From the NCBI GenBank assembly GCA_023146365.1, contig JAGLCE010000118.1, positions 1-26,842 on the forward strand: a stretch of DNA of 26,842 nt, written 5' to 3'. The translations under genes were made by a program, and so were the position numbers. This stretch comes from Endozoicomonadaceae bacterium (lineage in GTDB: Bacteria > Pseudomonadota > Gammaproteobacteria > Pseudomonadales > Endozoicomonadaceae). Below are positions 17,504-25,048 of the stretch, piece by piece (position 1 is the first letter of the stretch; the number at the start of each line of letters is the position of its first letter). The notes below the pieces were generated by a model. That model was not told the DNA's origin and did no database searches. It saw only the letters and a program-made list of their open reading frames with translations.

Positions 17504-18706
17504 ATGGAATCGAATGATGGTATTGGTAATCCCCCAACTATCCACGTACCTGCTAATATCACAAATATATCAACCGAAGAGGCTGAAGCACTAAATGATG
17601 GTTTATCGTGCTTCATCGACGATTTACTGTCAGAGCATCGGACAGTCACGACCATTGCTAACCCAATCAGTAACAATGCCATGCTTAGCACGTTGAGTGA
17701 CCCTATCCATTCGACACCAAGATTAAGACTTAATTCTGATACTGAAAGCGAAAAATATATCGATAGTACCCCAATAACAACTACCTATGCGCCTTCTACT
17801 TCTAATAGTACAAATATACCAATCGAAGCGACTGAAGAAGAACTAAATGTAGCATACCTTGATGATGCCTCGTCCTTTTTTCAATATGTACTGGTAGAGC
17901 CTTATTCATGGACAGTCACGACCATTTCCCCCTCAATCAGTAACAATAATACCATGCCTAGCACGTTGAGTGGCCCTATCCATCCGACACCAATATTAAG
18001 ACCTAATTCCGATACTGAAAGCGAAAAATTTGATACGAATATACTAATGGATGGATGCCACTCTAATAATTTAGTGCCCAACTTCCAAGAGTTATTGCCA
18101 ATATATCGAACAGCTACAGCTACAGCTACCACTACCACAGCTACCCAAAGCCGTAGTGATGTCATGCTTGGTACGTCGAGTGGCTCTGTCCATCAGATGA
18201 CGAGGTCAAAATTTGATTTTTTACCTTGTTCTGATACTGAAAGCGCAGAAAAAGCCAAAGCAGGATCATTAATTAAGGCGTCTGAAACAGGCGTACAGGA
18301 AAAAACAATAACAACGACAAAAATGCGTGTGGAATGGATTAATGGTAAATCATATCATGTCTGCAATAAATGCAACAAGAAATACGTATATCAATACCGA
18401 TCCAACGAGCACAAGTGTAGTGGTACTAGGAAGATCCATACTTGCGATATCTGCAAGATGATATTTGCATCTAGAGGAAGCCTCAGCGTACATGTGAGGG
18501 AAATACACGAAGCTACGCATAATGTCTATTGTTGCACTATATGCAGCAAGGCCTTCAAAACTCAACGCTACCTAAAGGCACACATGTGTAGGCACTTCGA
18601 GGATAAGTCCTATATTTGCACCCGATGTCTCAAGGGATTCAAACATAGTGCTACCCTCAAGAATCACAATAAAAGTAAGAAGGGGTGTATAAAAAACTTT
18701 AATTAA
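17504..18706 (+). CDS. C2H2 zinc-finger protein with repetitive Ser/Thr-rich N-terminus
   Basis: I take ATG 17504 (AAGGAAG 9 bases upstream), giving 400 residues; the frame is open to 17444. The first 270 residues are Ser/Thr/Asn-rich and contain three divergent copies of a module, at about 47-84, 137-175 and 203-250. Each has TVTTI/TATAT, SNN-M-ST/TSS, (P/S)(I/V)H and a closing SDTES motif. The C-terminus has four finger units. One is C287-x2-C290 with H303 and C305. Two are canonical: C314-x2-C317-x12-H330-x4-H335 and C344-x2-C347-x12-H360-x3-H364. The last is C372-x2-C375-x12-H388 with C394. The x12 spacing is eukaryotic, unlike bacterial Ros (x9). No signal peptide is seen. A nuclear-acting effector is an inference. 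Confidence 0.8.
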   Translation: MESNDGIGNPPTIHVPANITNISTEEAEALNDGLSCFIDDLLSEHRTVTTIANPISNNAMLSTLSDPIHSTPRLRLNSDTESEKYIDSTPITTTYAPSTSNSTNIPIEATEEELNVAYLDDASSFFQYVLVEPYSWTVTTISPSISNNNTMPSTLSGPIHPTPILRPNSDTESEKFDTNILMDGCHSNNLVPNFQELLPIYRTATATATTTTATQSRSDVMLGTSSGSVHQMTRSKFDFLPCSDTESAEKAKAGSLIKASETGVQEKTITTTKMRVEWINGKSYHVCNKCNKKYVYQYRSNEHKCSGTRKIHTCDICKMIFASRGSLSVHVREIHEATHNVYCCTICSKAFKTQRYLKAHMCRHFEDKSYICTRCLKGFKHSATLKNHNKSKKGCIKNFN

Positions 18707-18825
18707 TACTAAATGAGAAAAGTTACCGTAACTTTAAACGAAATCCAGACAAAAAACAAAAATAGATAATTAAAAAAAGGAAACGTCGCTCCCATTTAAT
18801 AAAAAACAAAAACCTATTTCTCGTT

Positions 18826-18856
18826 CTCGTTCCCGCTCCTGCGTGGTAATACATAC
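18826..18856. repeat. REP-like hairpin repeat, copy 1 (degraded)
   Basis: CTCGTTC-CCGCTCCTGCGTGG-AATACATAC resembles a short palindromic repeat I recognise from many gammaproteobacteria (GTTCCCACGC...GCGTGGGAAT). It matches the copy at 23509-23541. Both have decayed arms. Confidence 0.5.
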
Positions 18857-18950
18857 GGAGCTAAATAATGGAAAGAAGTCACTAAAAAATCAGGAATGGA
18901 TATCTTGTTACGCTGACCGAGCGTGTCTCGAAACTTTTTTTGATATTCAC

Positions 18951-18974
18951 ACGTTATATATGTATATATAACGT
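18951..18974. repeat. 24-base palindrome
   Basis: ACGTTATATAT and ATATATAACGT are perfect 11-base arms separated by GT. It lies midway in the gap before the duplicated zinc-finger genes. Alternating AT favours cruciform or chance palindromes; no function can be assigned. Confidence 0.5.
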
Positions 18975-19274
18975 TAGGAAAAGAATGAGTATTTTAGAGA
19001 TATGTTTGAGTATGAAGCAATAGATATATTGATTTGCGTTACTCGTAATTAGCATGACATTATACAGTAGGATGTCGAGTGGTTTAAAGAAATAAAGTAA
19101 TGTGTACGTAAATTACTTACTATGGGAACTGTTGGTATTCAAAGTTGTCTAATTTGTTGTGTTGGCTAATTGTTCTTTTTATAAGGATGTTATATCAATG
19201 TGTTGCACTAGAAAATGAAATCCGCGTTGTCTTTTGTTGTCTGGATGCCGTTAAAGCCGAGACGGTGATTCTAC

Positions 19275-20119
19275 TCATGTTCCCCCTTTTTTTCTAGAAG
19301 TCCTCTCAGTAGAGTGGTATCTCATATTATGATAGTTCAAGTTTATTTTTGTACATAAGCCCTTGCCACAGGTCTTTCAGGTATAGAATTTCTCATTAAA
19401 ATGTACTCTCATGTGTTTTTCGAGGTCGCTATTAGTTATGAATTGCTCGTTGCATTTATCGCAGATATAGAATTTATGTTTGTGGGTAGCCTCGTATATT
19501 GCTAGATTCCATTTCCTGCTACAGGCTTTGCCGCATATCCTGCAGATATAGGGTCTCTTTCTAGCGTGGGCGTTCTCATGTGTTATGAGTGCGTATGTAT
19601 GAATGAAGCATTTTCCGCAGATTTTGCAGACGATATCGGGGTTTGTATCAAAGTGCCATCTCTTCTTGTGTTTGTTGAGATTTCCTACAGATGAACATAT
19701 CTTCCCGCAGATTTTTTCCGTGACAGAATTCATGATATTGCAGATAGAAATATCACTATTATTACTCACTTTAGGATCACTTATTATTGATTTTTGTACA
19801 ATGGTTTCATTGGCCTTAGTTAATGAATAGGCGTTGTATTTTTTTCTTCATTGTTAGACTCATTGATAATGTTTAACATCTTAGAGTTAGAGCTATTCGA
19901 TGCATCATCGACAATATGACGGTTGTCGATTTTGAGATCAACGGTCTTCGTTGACGATAAACGTTTAGAGACTGAAACAGAGGCAATGAGATCTAAGTCG
20001 TTACTGTATTTCTGTGCATTTTGCGCAGCTTCAGCGTCTGGGTTTGATCGATTAGCAGGATCAATCAGCTGGATATCCATTGAGATTGATACGCTGTTTG
20101 TTGCATTACTGAAATTCAT
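19275..20119 (-). pseudogene. C2H2 zinc-finger gene, copy A (frameshift and stop)
   Basis: ATG 20119 opens a frame that ends at 19820 (99 residues). A second frame, 19769-19377, continues the homology to copy B with C2H2 fingers. Changing the 7-A run (T run 19839-19845 on the plus strand) by +1 or -2 joins them. Fingers in the second frame are C10-x10-C21-x12-H34-x4-H39; C48/C51/H64/H68; one with its first His replaced by Tyr (C76/C79/Y92/H96); and C103/C106/H119/H123. The frame ends at TGA 19379-19377 exactly where copy B has the first Cys of its last finger. Past it, finger-like sequence (KTCGKGL...NYHNMRYH) continues to 19275. It is either a decaying pseudogene or one rescued by slippage on the A run. 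Confidence 0.75.
19839..19845. repeat. Homopolymer tract at the frameshift of copy A
   Basis: Seven consecutive T (seven A in the coding sense) sit where the two frames of copy A must be joined. A length of eight or five would restore a continuous frame. Such tracts are prone to replication and transcription slippage. Confidence 0.6.
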
Positions 20120-20330
20120 TGTTTAAATATGTATTCCATATAAGTTCAGTCAGTGGCTAGCACTATGCAGGTTACAATATAGGGCATCGACTATCACTAA
20201 CAAATTTGTTAAAAGAGTTGACGTTAAAGTGGCGATAACCGAAGGATCAATTATACGCCTGTTTGAATTCGCTTGGGTATAGATTGAATAAGCCAGCCTG
20301 CCCACGATAATTGTAAAACATTCGGATTAT
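20120..20330. repeat. Conserved upstream region of copy A (duplicated)
   Basis: This stretch is closely similar to 21361-21575 upstream of copy B: shared blocks include TATTCCATATAAGTT, GTCAGTGGCTA, CAATATAGGGCATCGACTA, AAAGTGGCGA and CCAGCCTGC. Conservation outside the coding part shows that the duplication covers promoter DNA. Copy A also contains a perfect AACAAATTTGTT palindrome (20199-20210), altered in copy B. Confidence 0.75.
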
Positions 20331-20443
20331 TCCACTAAATAGTGGTGATTCACTCTCTGATGAAGTATATTGTTTTTTTGTTACAGGGGAACTGTTTTTT
20401 ATTGTCTGTCAATCCAGCTGTGATTCTACTCATCGTCCGCTTT
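20331..20443. other. Gap between the two duplicated zinc-finger genes
   Basis: The last part resembles the sequence just downstream of copy A (GTGATTCTACTCAT shared with about 19266-19279), marking the other end of the duplicated unit. No gene is seen. Confidence 0.5.
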
Positions 20444-21360
20444 CTAAAAGCCCTCACTAGCGTGGAATCTCTTGTTATGATTATCAAGGCTTTCTTTTTT
20501 CGCTAAGCTCTTGCCGCAGCTCTGGCAGGTATAATGTGTTTTATCAGTAAAATGGTTGTTTACGTGTCTACTGAGGTTTCCTTTACTACTGAAGCTTCGG
20601 CCGCAGATACCACAGATGAACAATTTCAGATCAGAGTGTCTTCGTTTGTGTATGTTGAGAGCGGATTGGCATATGAAGCTTTTGTTGCAGATTTTGCAGT
20701 GATAGATACTTGCCCTATCGATGTGTTTTTTCCGGTGTCTGTTGTAGTTTGATTGATTTGAAAATCTCTTGTCGCATAGATCACAGACATAAGATTTATT
20801 AAGCGAATTGTGGGCGATTAGGTGTGCCTTGAGCGAGGATAGGTGCTGGAATCTCCTGCCGCATCTATCGCAGAGATTGCGTGCCTTGTTAGTATGGATT
20901 ATCATGTGTTTTGCGAGGCTTTCTTTACGATAGAAGCACTTGCCGCATAATTGTTTCGTGCGAGGATTCATGCTATTGCAGATATAAGGCCTACTCTTAT
21001 TGCCCACATTAGGATCACTTCTTGTCTGTTTTTGTACAATTGTTTCAGTGGCTTTAGTTAATGGGCATGCTTTTGCTTTGCCTTCAGTATTAGAATCATT
21101 GATAACACTTAATCTCTGAGAGGTAGAGCTATTCGATGCATCATCGACAATATGACAGTTGTCGATTTGGAGAACAATGGTCTTCGTTGACGATAAACGT
21201 TTAGAGACTGCAACAGAGGCAAGGAGATCTAAGTTGTTACTGTGTTACTGTGTTTCTGTGCATTTTGCGCAGTTTCAGCGTCTGGGTTTGATCGATTAGC
21301 ATCAGCAGGCCGGATATCCATGAAGGATGGTATTCTGTTGGTTGCACTATTTAAATTCAT
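20444..21360 (-). pseudogene. C2H2 zinc-finger gene, copy B (frame switched by an 8-base repeat)
   Basis: ATG 21360 starts a leader clearly homologous to copy A (both contain ANRSNPDAE and SKRLSSTKT), but an in-frame TAG follows after 43 codons. Removing one 8-base unit of the tandem repeat at 21236-21251 gives a continuous frame of 302 residues ending at 20444. The C-terminal 187 residues hold six fingers: C10-x10-C21-x12-H34-x3-H38, then C46/C49/H62/H66, C75/C78/H91/H95, C104/C107/H120/H124, C132/C135/H148/H152 and C161/C164/H177/H182. All six are intact, so inactivation is recent or reversible. There is no strong ribosome site at the ATG. A shorter product from GTG 21007 with all fingers is also possible. 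Confidence 0.75.
21236..21259. repeat. 8-base tandem repeat controlling the frame of copy B
   Basis: GTTACTGT (21236-21243), GTTACTGT (21244-21251) and the imperfect GTTTCTGT (21252-21259) are adjacent. Copy A has only one GTTACTGT at the matching place and is in frame there. The extra unit is what creates the premature TAG in copy B. Confidence 0.8.
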
Positions 21361-21575
21361 CGTTTTAAATCTTTATTCCATATAAGTTAAGTCAGTGGCT
21401 AACTCTATGTACAGACTACAATATAGGGCATCGACTAGCACTAACAAATGTGTTAAAAGAGCTTCCGTTAAAGTGGCGACAACCGAAGGATTAGTTATAC
21501 GCTTGTTTCAATGTGTAGATCGCACAAGCCAGCCTGCTCATGATAGCTGCAGAACATTCGGATTCCTGAATCCGT
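21361..21575. repeat. Conserved upstream region of copy B (duplicated)
   Basis: Second copy of the leader and promoter region described for 20120-20330. Order and spacing of the shared blocks are the same, and similarity fades near CATTCGGATT. Confidence 0.75.
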
Positions 21576-21878
21576 GACTTCATTGATGATTGATATACCT
21601 GTAGGCCATGTTATTAAAGGCCTGTAAAGGTGAAATTTATTATACAGAAATTCACCACTTGGGTGAGTTTTTAAATGAAATCTGCATGATGATTTATCGT
21701 GCTACAACCCTTGAAACATAAGAGTCTCGGTCATTTTCGATACATTCAAAGTCAGGGATTCAGGAATATGCTAGACCCGAACAGATGGCATCTGCTTAAA
21801 CATGATGCTTGGAGGCAAAGAGCATGATTTTTTAAGCATGGCAAAGGCTTTATCCGGGAGTGCGACAGATCAAAAAGC
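21576..21878. other. Gap before IS remnant, no gene seen
   Basis: No reading frame with recognisable features. It may include decayed sequence of the adjacent IS3-family element, since the transposase similarity starts abruptly to the right. Confidence 0.4.
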
Positions 21879-22265
21879 ATGTCGGTAAAGTGCAGAAAAG
21901 CTACCGAAAAATCAAGCACATTGAATGGTCACAGGTATAACTTGGTTGCTGGGCCCGGCCAAAAAGCTATTTTACTATCTTTAGCTGATTATAGATATAA
22001 TATCGTCGGCTGGGAGATATACGACCATGAGTCGTCGAAAAATTCTTCAGAGTTGATATGTAAAACACACCTTCGTGAGCAGGTTGGTCTTAAACCGCTG
22101 GTACTGCACTCTGCTAATGGCAGCCCCATGAAAGGAGAGTCACTGTTTGAAACGCTGCATGATCTTGGCATCGATAACTCGTATAGCCGACCTCAGGTCA
22201 GAAACGATAATGCATTCACAGAATCGATTTTTAGGACGTGTAAGTATCATCCTAATTACCCGTAA
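21879..22265 (+). pseudogene. IS3-family transposase remnant, C-terminal half of the rve domain
   Basis: The frame (128 residues) matches the DDE integrase domain of IS3-family OrfB: LADYRYNIVGWEIYDHES, VLHSANGSPMKGESL and SRPQVRNDNAFTESIFRTCKYHPNYP. In active elements the HS-x-NG box is HSDNG with a catalytic Asp; here it is Ala, so it is dead. It ends at TAA right after YP, before the usual C-terminal region with the WYN-x-EHRH motif, and no N-terminal half is joined. It matches in type the element whose 5' half lies at 23689-24275. Confidence 0.8.
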
Positions 22266-22473
22266 ATCTAACGGGGTCAGACTCGATTGATTGACATTGA
22301 TCTGATACCGTTGATCTTGGCATTGATTTTTGGAAGCAGGAATTATTGAACTTTATTCATTAATAAATATCTGATAAAGTGTATAGAGGATTAATTAGTA
22401 GTGTAGTAGTGCTAAAACTGATCATTACCATTTACTGACAATAGCTGTTTAATATAGGCATTTAAAATGAAAC

Positions 22474-22501
22474 TTGACCGTACAATAATGTTGTGAATAA
22501 T
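22474..22501 (+). promoter_or_regulatory. Candidate promoter for the IRG-like gene
   Basis: TTGACC (22474-22479) and AATAAT (22496-22501) are 16 bases apart, 48 bases before the ATG at 22549. Each box matches the sigma70 consensus at five of six positions. The local AT-richness makes chance matches likely. Confidence 0.4.
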
Positions 22502-22548
22502 TTTAATGTGTTAGATTTTTACAACTACTTTATTTGGGTGGACACACT

Positions 22549-23394
22549 ATGAATTTTCTTGAAACGGCCTCCTATAGCTGGAACTTAAACAGGGATAAGA
22601 CCATTGTCTCACGAGTGTTTCGGACTATTGGTACCACTATTTATAATACTTTTTTCGGCCACAATATTAGCATCAAAGAGATAGAACTTCTTATCAAAGG
22701 AAACCCTGAATATTATGTAGAATGTTACTTTTACAAATCACTAAAAAAGCGAAGAATCGAAATAGATATCTCCAAGACCACACCGAATATTGTTATGCCT
22801 ACAGAATATAAAAATCATAAAAGGGTTGCAGTAGATGGGCTTATATTTAGTGGGAAAAGCCATTTTATTACTGCACTGAAGGGTCAGAATTTTGGTAAAG
22901 GTAATAACCCATACCGCGAACTTCGTGATAGGCAGCGCTGCGACTCTACCCAATTCTACGAATTTAGAGAAAATATTGTGCTATGTGAACTACACAAACG
23001 CACCATTGTAGAATGCCATATTAACGAACCTAAACGTTATGATGATTACGATTTCATCATTTTCACGATCACTTGTGTGGAGGTGTCGGATATAGACGTC
23101 GAATTGATGCAAATTGCTAGGAATTCTTGCAAACCTTATCTTGTAGTACTGACTCATATCGATCAATGGATTGAGGATTATGATAAACATAATACAAGGG
23201 ATAAAACGATGGAAGATAAAATCATAATTGATAATTACTGTAAGCCAATAACAGAACAATTTAAACAGCTAAATATAATGCCAAACAACGGAAAAATCCT
23301 TACTGTTGACAATGGGCATAGCAGTAAATTTGATTTTAAAGAAGCTTCAGATTTAATAAAATCACAGGATTTTTATGGTAATGATTCAGACTAA
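22549..23394 (+). CDS. IRG-like (immunity-related GTPase type) P-loop protein
   Basis: ATG 22549 is preceded by GGGTGG and gives 281 residues (the frame is open to 22534). The G domain shows GLIFSGKS (residues 97-104, fitting GxxxxGKS) followed by HFITALKG, like the IRG FINALRG. YDDYDFIIFTIT (165-176) corresponds to the IRG segment YDFFIIIS. ELMQIARNSCKPYLVVLTHID (185-205) parallels LA-x-x-I...FYFVRTKVD with THID as the G4 motif. ILTVDNGHSSKFDF (250-263) matches the late S-N...YDFPKL box. The G3 DxxG is not recognisable, so hydrolysis may be impaired. The product lacks the long C-terminal helical part of host IRGs. Base composition is AT-rich and IS3 halves flank it. Acquisition from a eukaryote is inferred. 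Confidence 0.65.
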   Translation: MNFLETASYSWNLNRDKTIVSRVFRTIGTTIYNTFFGHNISIKEIELLIKGNPEYYVECYFYKSLKKRRIEIDISKTTPNIVMPTEYKNHKRVAVDGLIFSGKSHFITALKGQNFGKGNNPYRELRDRQRCDSTQFYEFRENIVLCELHKRTIVECHINEPKRYDDYDFIIFTITCVEVSDIDVELMQIARNSCKPYLVVLTHIDQWIEDYDKHNTRDKTMEDKIIIDNYCKPITEQFKQLNIMPNNGKILTVDNGHSSKFDFKEASDLIKSQDFYGNDSD

Positions 23395-23508
23395 ATCTCT
23401 GACACCAATTCTTTAAAAGAAGATAATTACCCTATTGAATCAATGTGCTGAATCTTAAATAAAACAACAGATAACTCTCTATTCTACATACTAATGCTGG
23501 ATTAATTT
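23395..23508. other. Intergenic, no gene seen
   Basis: AT-rich sequence after the IRG-like gene; no clear terminator or frame. Confidence 0.4.
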
Positions 23509-23541
23509 CTCGTTCCAACGCTCCTGCATGGGAATGCATAC
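23509..23541. repeat. REP-like hairpin repeat, copy 2
   Basis: CTCGTTCC-AACGCTCCTGC followed by ATGGGAATGCATAC is the better preserved of two copies (see 18826-18856). Arms of the form TTCC-ACGC and GC-TGGGAA flank TCCT. The short size and hairpin design fit REP-type elements mobilised by RAYT transposases, none of which is visible here. Confidence 0.55.
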
Positions 23542-23688
23542 TTAACTACCATATCGCATCAATCTCCAACAGAATAAAAAGGGGGTGCTACATTTTTTAG
23601 GCCTGCCAACCATCTTAAAACTCAAATCTCTATCCACCATATTTCCAAGTTTATCAACAAATTCAACACTCCCGCAATTTACGGCTTT

Positions 23689-23868
23689 ATGTCGAGCGCA
23701 GAGCGTAAGCGGGCCGAGATAAAGCAAGCCAAGGCCGACAAGCGCGAACTCAAACAGCTGAAAAAGCAGCTGCGCCGCAAAGATCGAGCTTTATCGGAGG
23801 CGGCAGCCTTGTTGGTTTTGCGAAAAAAGCTCAATGCCTTTTACGGGGAAGACTCAGAGGACGATTAA
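23689..23868 (+). pseudogene. IS3-family OrfA C-terminal fragment
   Basis: The frame encodes 59 residues, AERKRAEIKQAK...LRRKDRALSEAAALLVLRKKLNAF ending in an acidic EDSEDD. This is the end of the OrfA coiled region found in many IS3-family elements (the pattern RRK-x-KALAEAAALLVL-x-KK). The helix-turn-helix start of OrfA is missing. Its GC content is higher than that of the surroundings, consistent with a separate origin. Confidence 0.75.
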
Positions 23869-23900
23869 CACCGCTCAATGAAAGGCAGAAACTCGTTTAA

Positions 23901-24275
23901 TTGATACAAGAGGCGCTGTCGGCGGGTTGCCGTTTGGAACCAGCCTGTAAAGAGACACAGATAAGCCTTAGAACTTACCGCCGCTGGGTCAACGCTGATG
24001 GTCATGTGCGCTCGGAGAGGCGACTGGACGCCAATAGGTCAGAACCTAAAAACAAGCTCAGCACCTCGGAACGGCAACGCATACTGGAAATAGGTTGCCT
24101 GCCTGAATACGCCAGCTTGCCACCTGCCGTCACTTCTGGACAAAGGTGTGTATCTGGCCTCAGAAGCAAGCTTCTATCGAGTTCTAAAAGCGAATAATCA
24201 ACTGCATAGGCGTGGTCGCAGTCGGCAGCCAAGAAAAAAAGCAAAGCCTTTGAGCTGCACTGCGTCTGGGCCAAA
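23901..24275 (+). pseudogene. IS3-family OrfB N-terminal fragment with frameshift
   Basis: One frame reads LIQEALSAGC...LSLRTYRRW-like (here ISLRTYRRW), then NKLSTSERQRILEIGCLPEYASLPP. The homology then jumps frame near 24125-24140 and goes on as LLDKGVYLASEASFYRVLKANNQLHRRGRS. A further SGPNS (as in the usual ATGPNQ) appears, and the similarity stops before the DDE domain. It is the 5' half of the same kind of element whose 3' half lies at 21879-22265. Confidence 0.75.
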
Positions 24276-24944
24276 CTCACGCCGTCGCAGCGACATGCAA
24301 AACAAGACCGAGTGCTACTAGCAAGGCGAAAAATAGTTCTGGAAAAAAACAAGGCGACAACGCCTAGCCGATGATCAGGCTCCGTCAGAAATTGCGAGTC
24401 TGTTGGTGTGGTTAGCCTGAATCCAGACAAACCGGACAACTCTGAAATGAAAGCAGCGAGTTAAAAACTAGAAATTAGTGTCAACTACCTTGAAAAACAC
24501 CGCTAGCTGCGGCTAACTAATTTGCTAGTATGAATAGTTTTTTTCTCCAAGTAGGAAAGGATTTTTTCAGTCACGACTGCTGTATGCATGCCACTATATT
24601 TTACTTTATTAGCTACAACGTCATCACCTGGATCTATAGACTCCATGCATTTACGCTTAACACTTATTGTTTCCATGAATGCTTATATCCTGTTAACTGT
24701 TACCTAATGTGTATTTACAGATAGTTAGACCTTATCTGGTATTGGTTAGTTCTTTTCCGTAAGTAACAAACATGCAGGCATCGACTGAAGTTGGCGTTGA
24801 GGCTGTAGAATAGCTCACTTGTTACAAATTTATGGAAACCTTAGCTTTGCCCTGATGACAACGGATTATATATAGACTAACGTCCAGAGGATGAATCCCG
24901 CAATATTTTCATTAAATTTTATTAAATTATTAATTACTTCTACT
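24276..24944. other. Gene-poor stretch after the IS3 remnant
   Basis: No supported gene. Bases 24300-24470 contain pieces that read like a second broken element (DDQAPSEIASLL in one frame, NPDKPDNSEMK in another), but I cannot identify it. The rest is AT-rich and featureless. Confidence 0.4.
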
Positions 24945-24984
24945 AACAATTTAACAATTTAACAATTTAACAATTTAACAATTT
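24945..24984. repeat. AACAATTT tandem repeat upstream of the large zinc-finger gene
   Basis: Five perfect head-to-tail units of AACAATTT, with a further partial AACA, lie 65-104 bases before the ATG. Gain or loss of 8-base units would alter promoter geometry if the promoter spans it. Confidence 0.85.
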
Positions 24985-25033
24985 AACATTGAAATAATAA
25001 TAGATTTACAGATACACTATGATACATTAATAG

Positions 25034-25039
25034 AAGGAG
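25034..25039 (+). promoter_or_regulatory. Strong Shine-Dalgarno site for the large zinc-finger gene
   Basis: AGGAGG lies 9 bases before ATG 25049. It fixes the start and shows that this eukaryote-like gene is adapted to bacterial translation. Confidence 0.8.
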
Positions 25040-25048
25040 GATATATCT

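Larger units (their letters stand above)
18707..19274. other. Intergenic stretch with repeat debris
   Basis: No gene was found between the first zinc-finger gene and the duplicated pair. It contains a degraded REP-like hairpin (18826-18856) and a 24-base palindrome (18951-18974), listed separately. Confidence 0.5.

Noticed and set aside
19377..19379. In-frame TGA at a position occupied by a zinc-ligand Cys in the paralog, resembling a selenocysteine codon
   Set aside because: No selenocysteine insertion hairpin was seen directly after the TGA, and the same gene carries a frameshift and a lost His, so a simple TGC-to-TGA mutation in a decaying copy is more likely.
17504..21360. Ros/MucR-type bacterial zinc-finger regulators
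   Set aside because: Ros fingers have nine residues between the second Cys and first His and occur singly; here it is twelve residues and fingers are in arrays.
24530..24724. Plus-strand frame of 64 codons with hydrophobic, Cys/Tyr-rich translation
   Set aside because: There is no ribosome site, the composition follows local AT-richness, and no domain is recognisable.
24945..24984. CRISPR array
   Set aside because: The units are adjacent 8-base repeats with no spacers.
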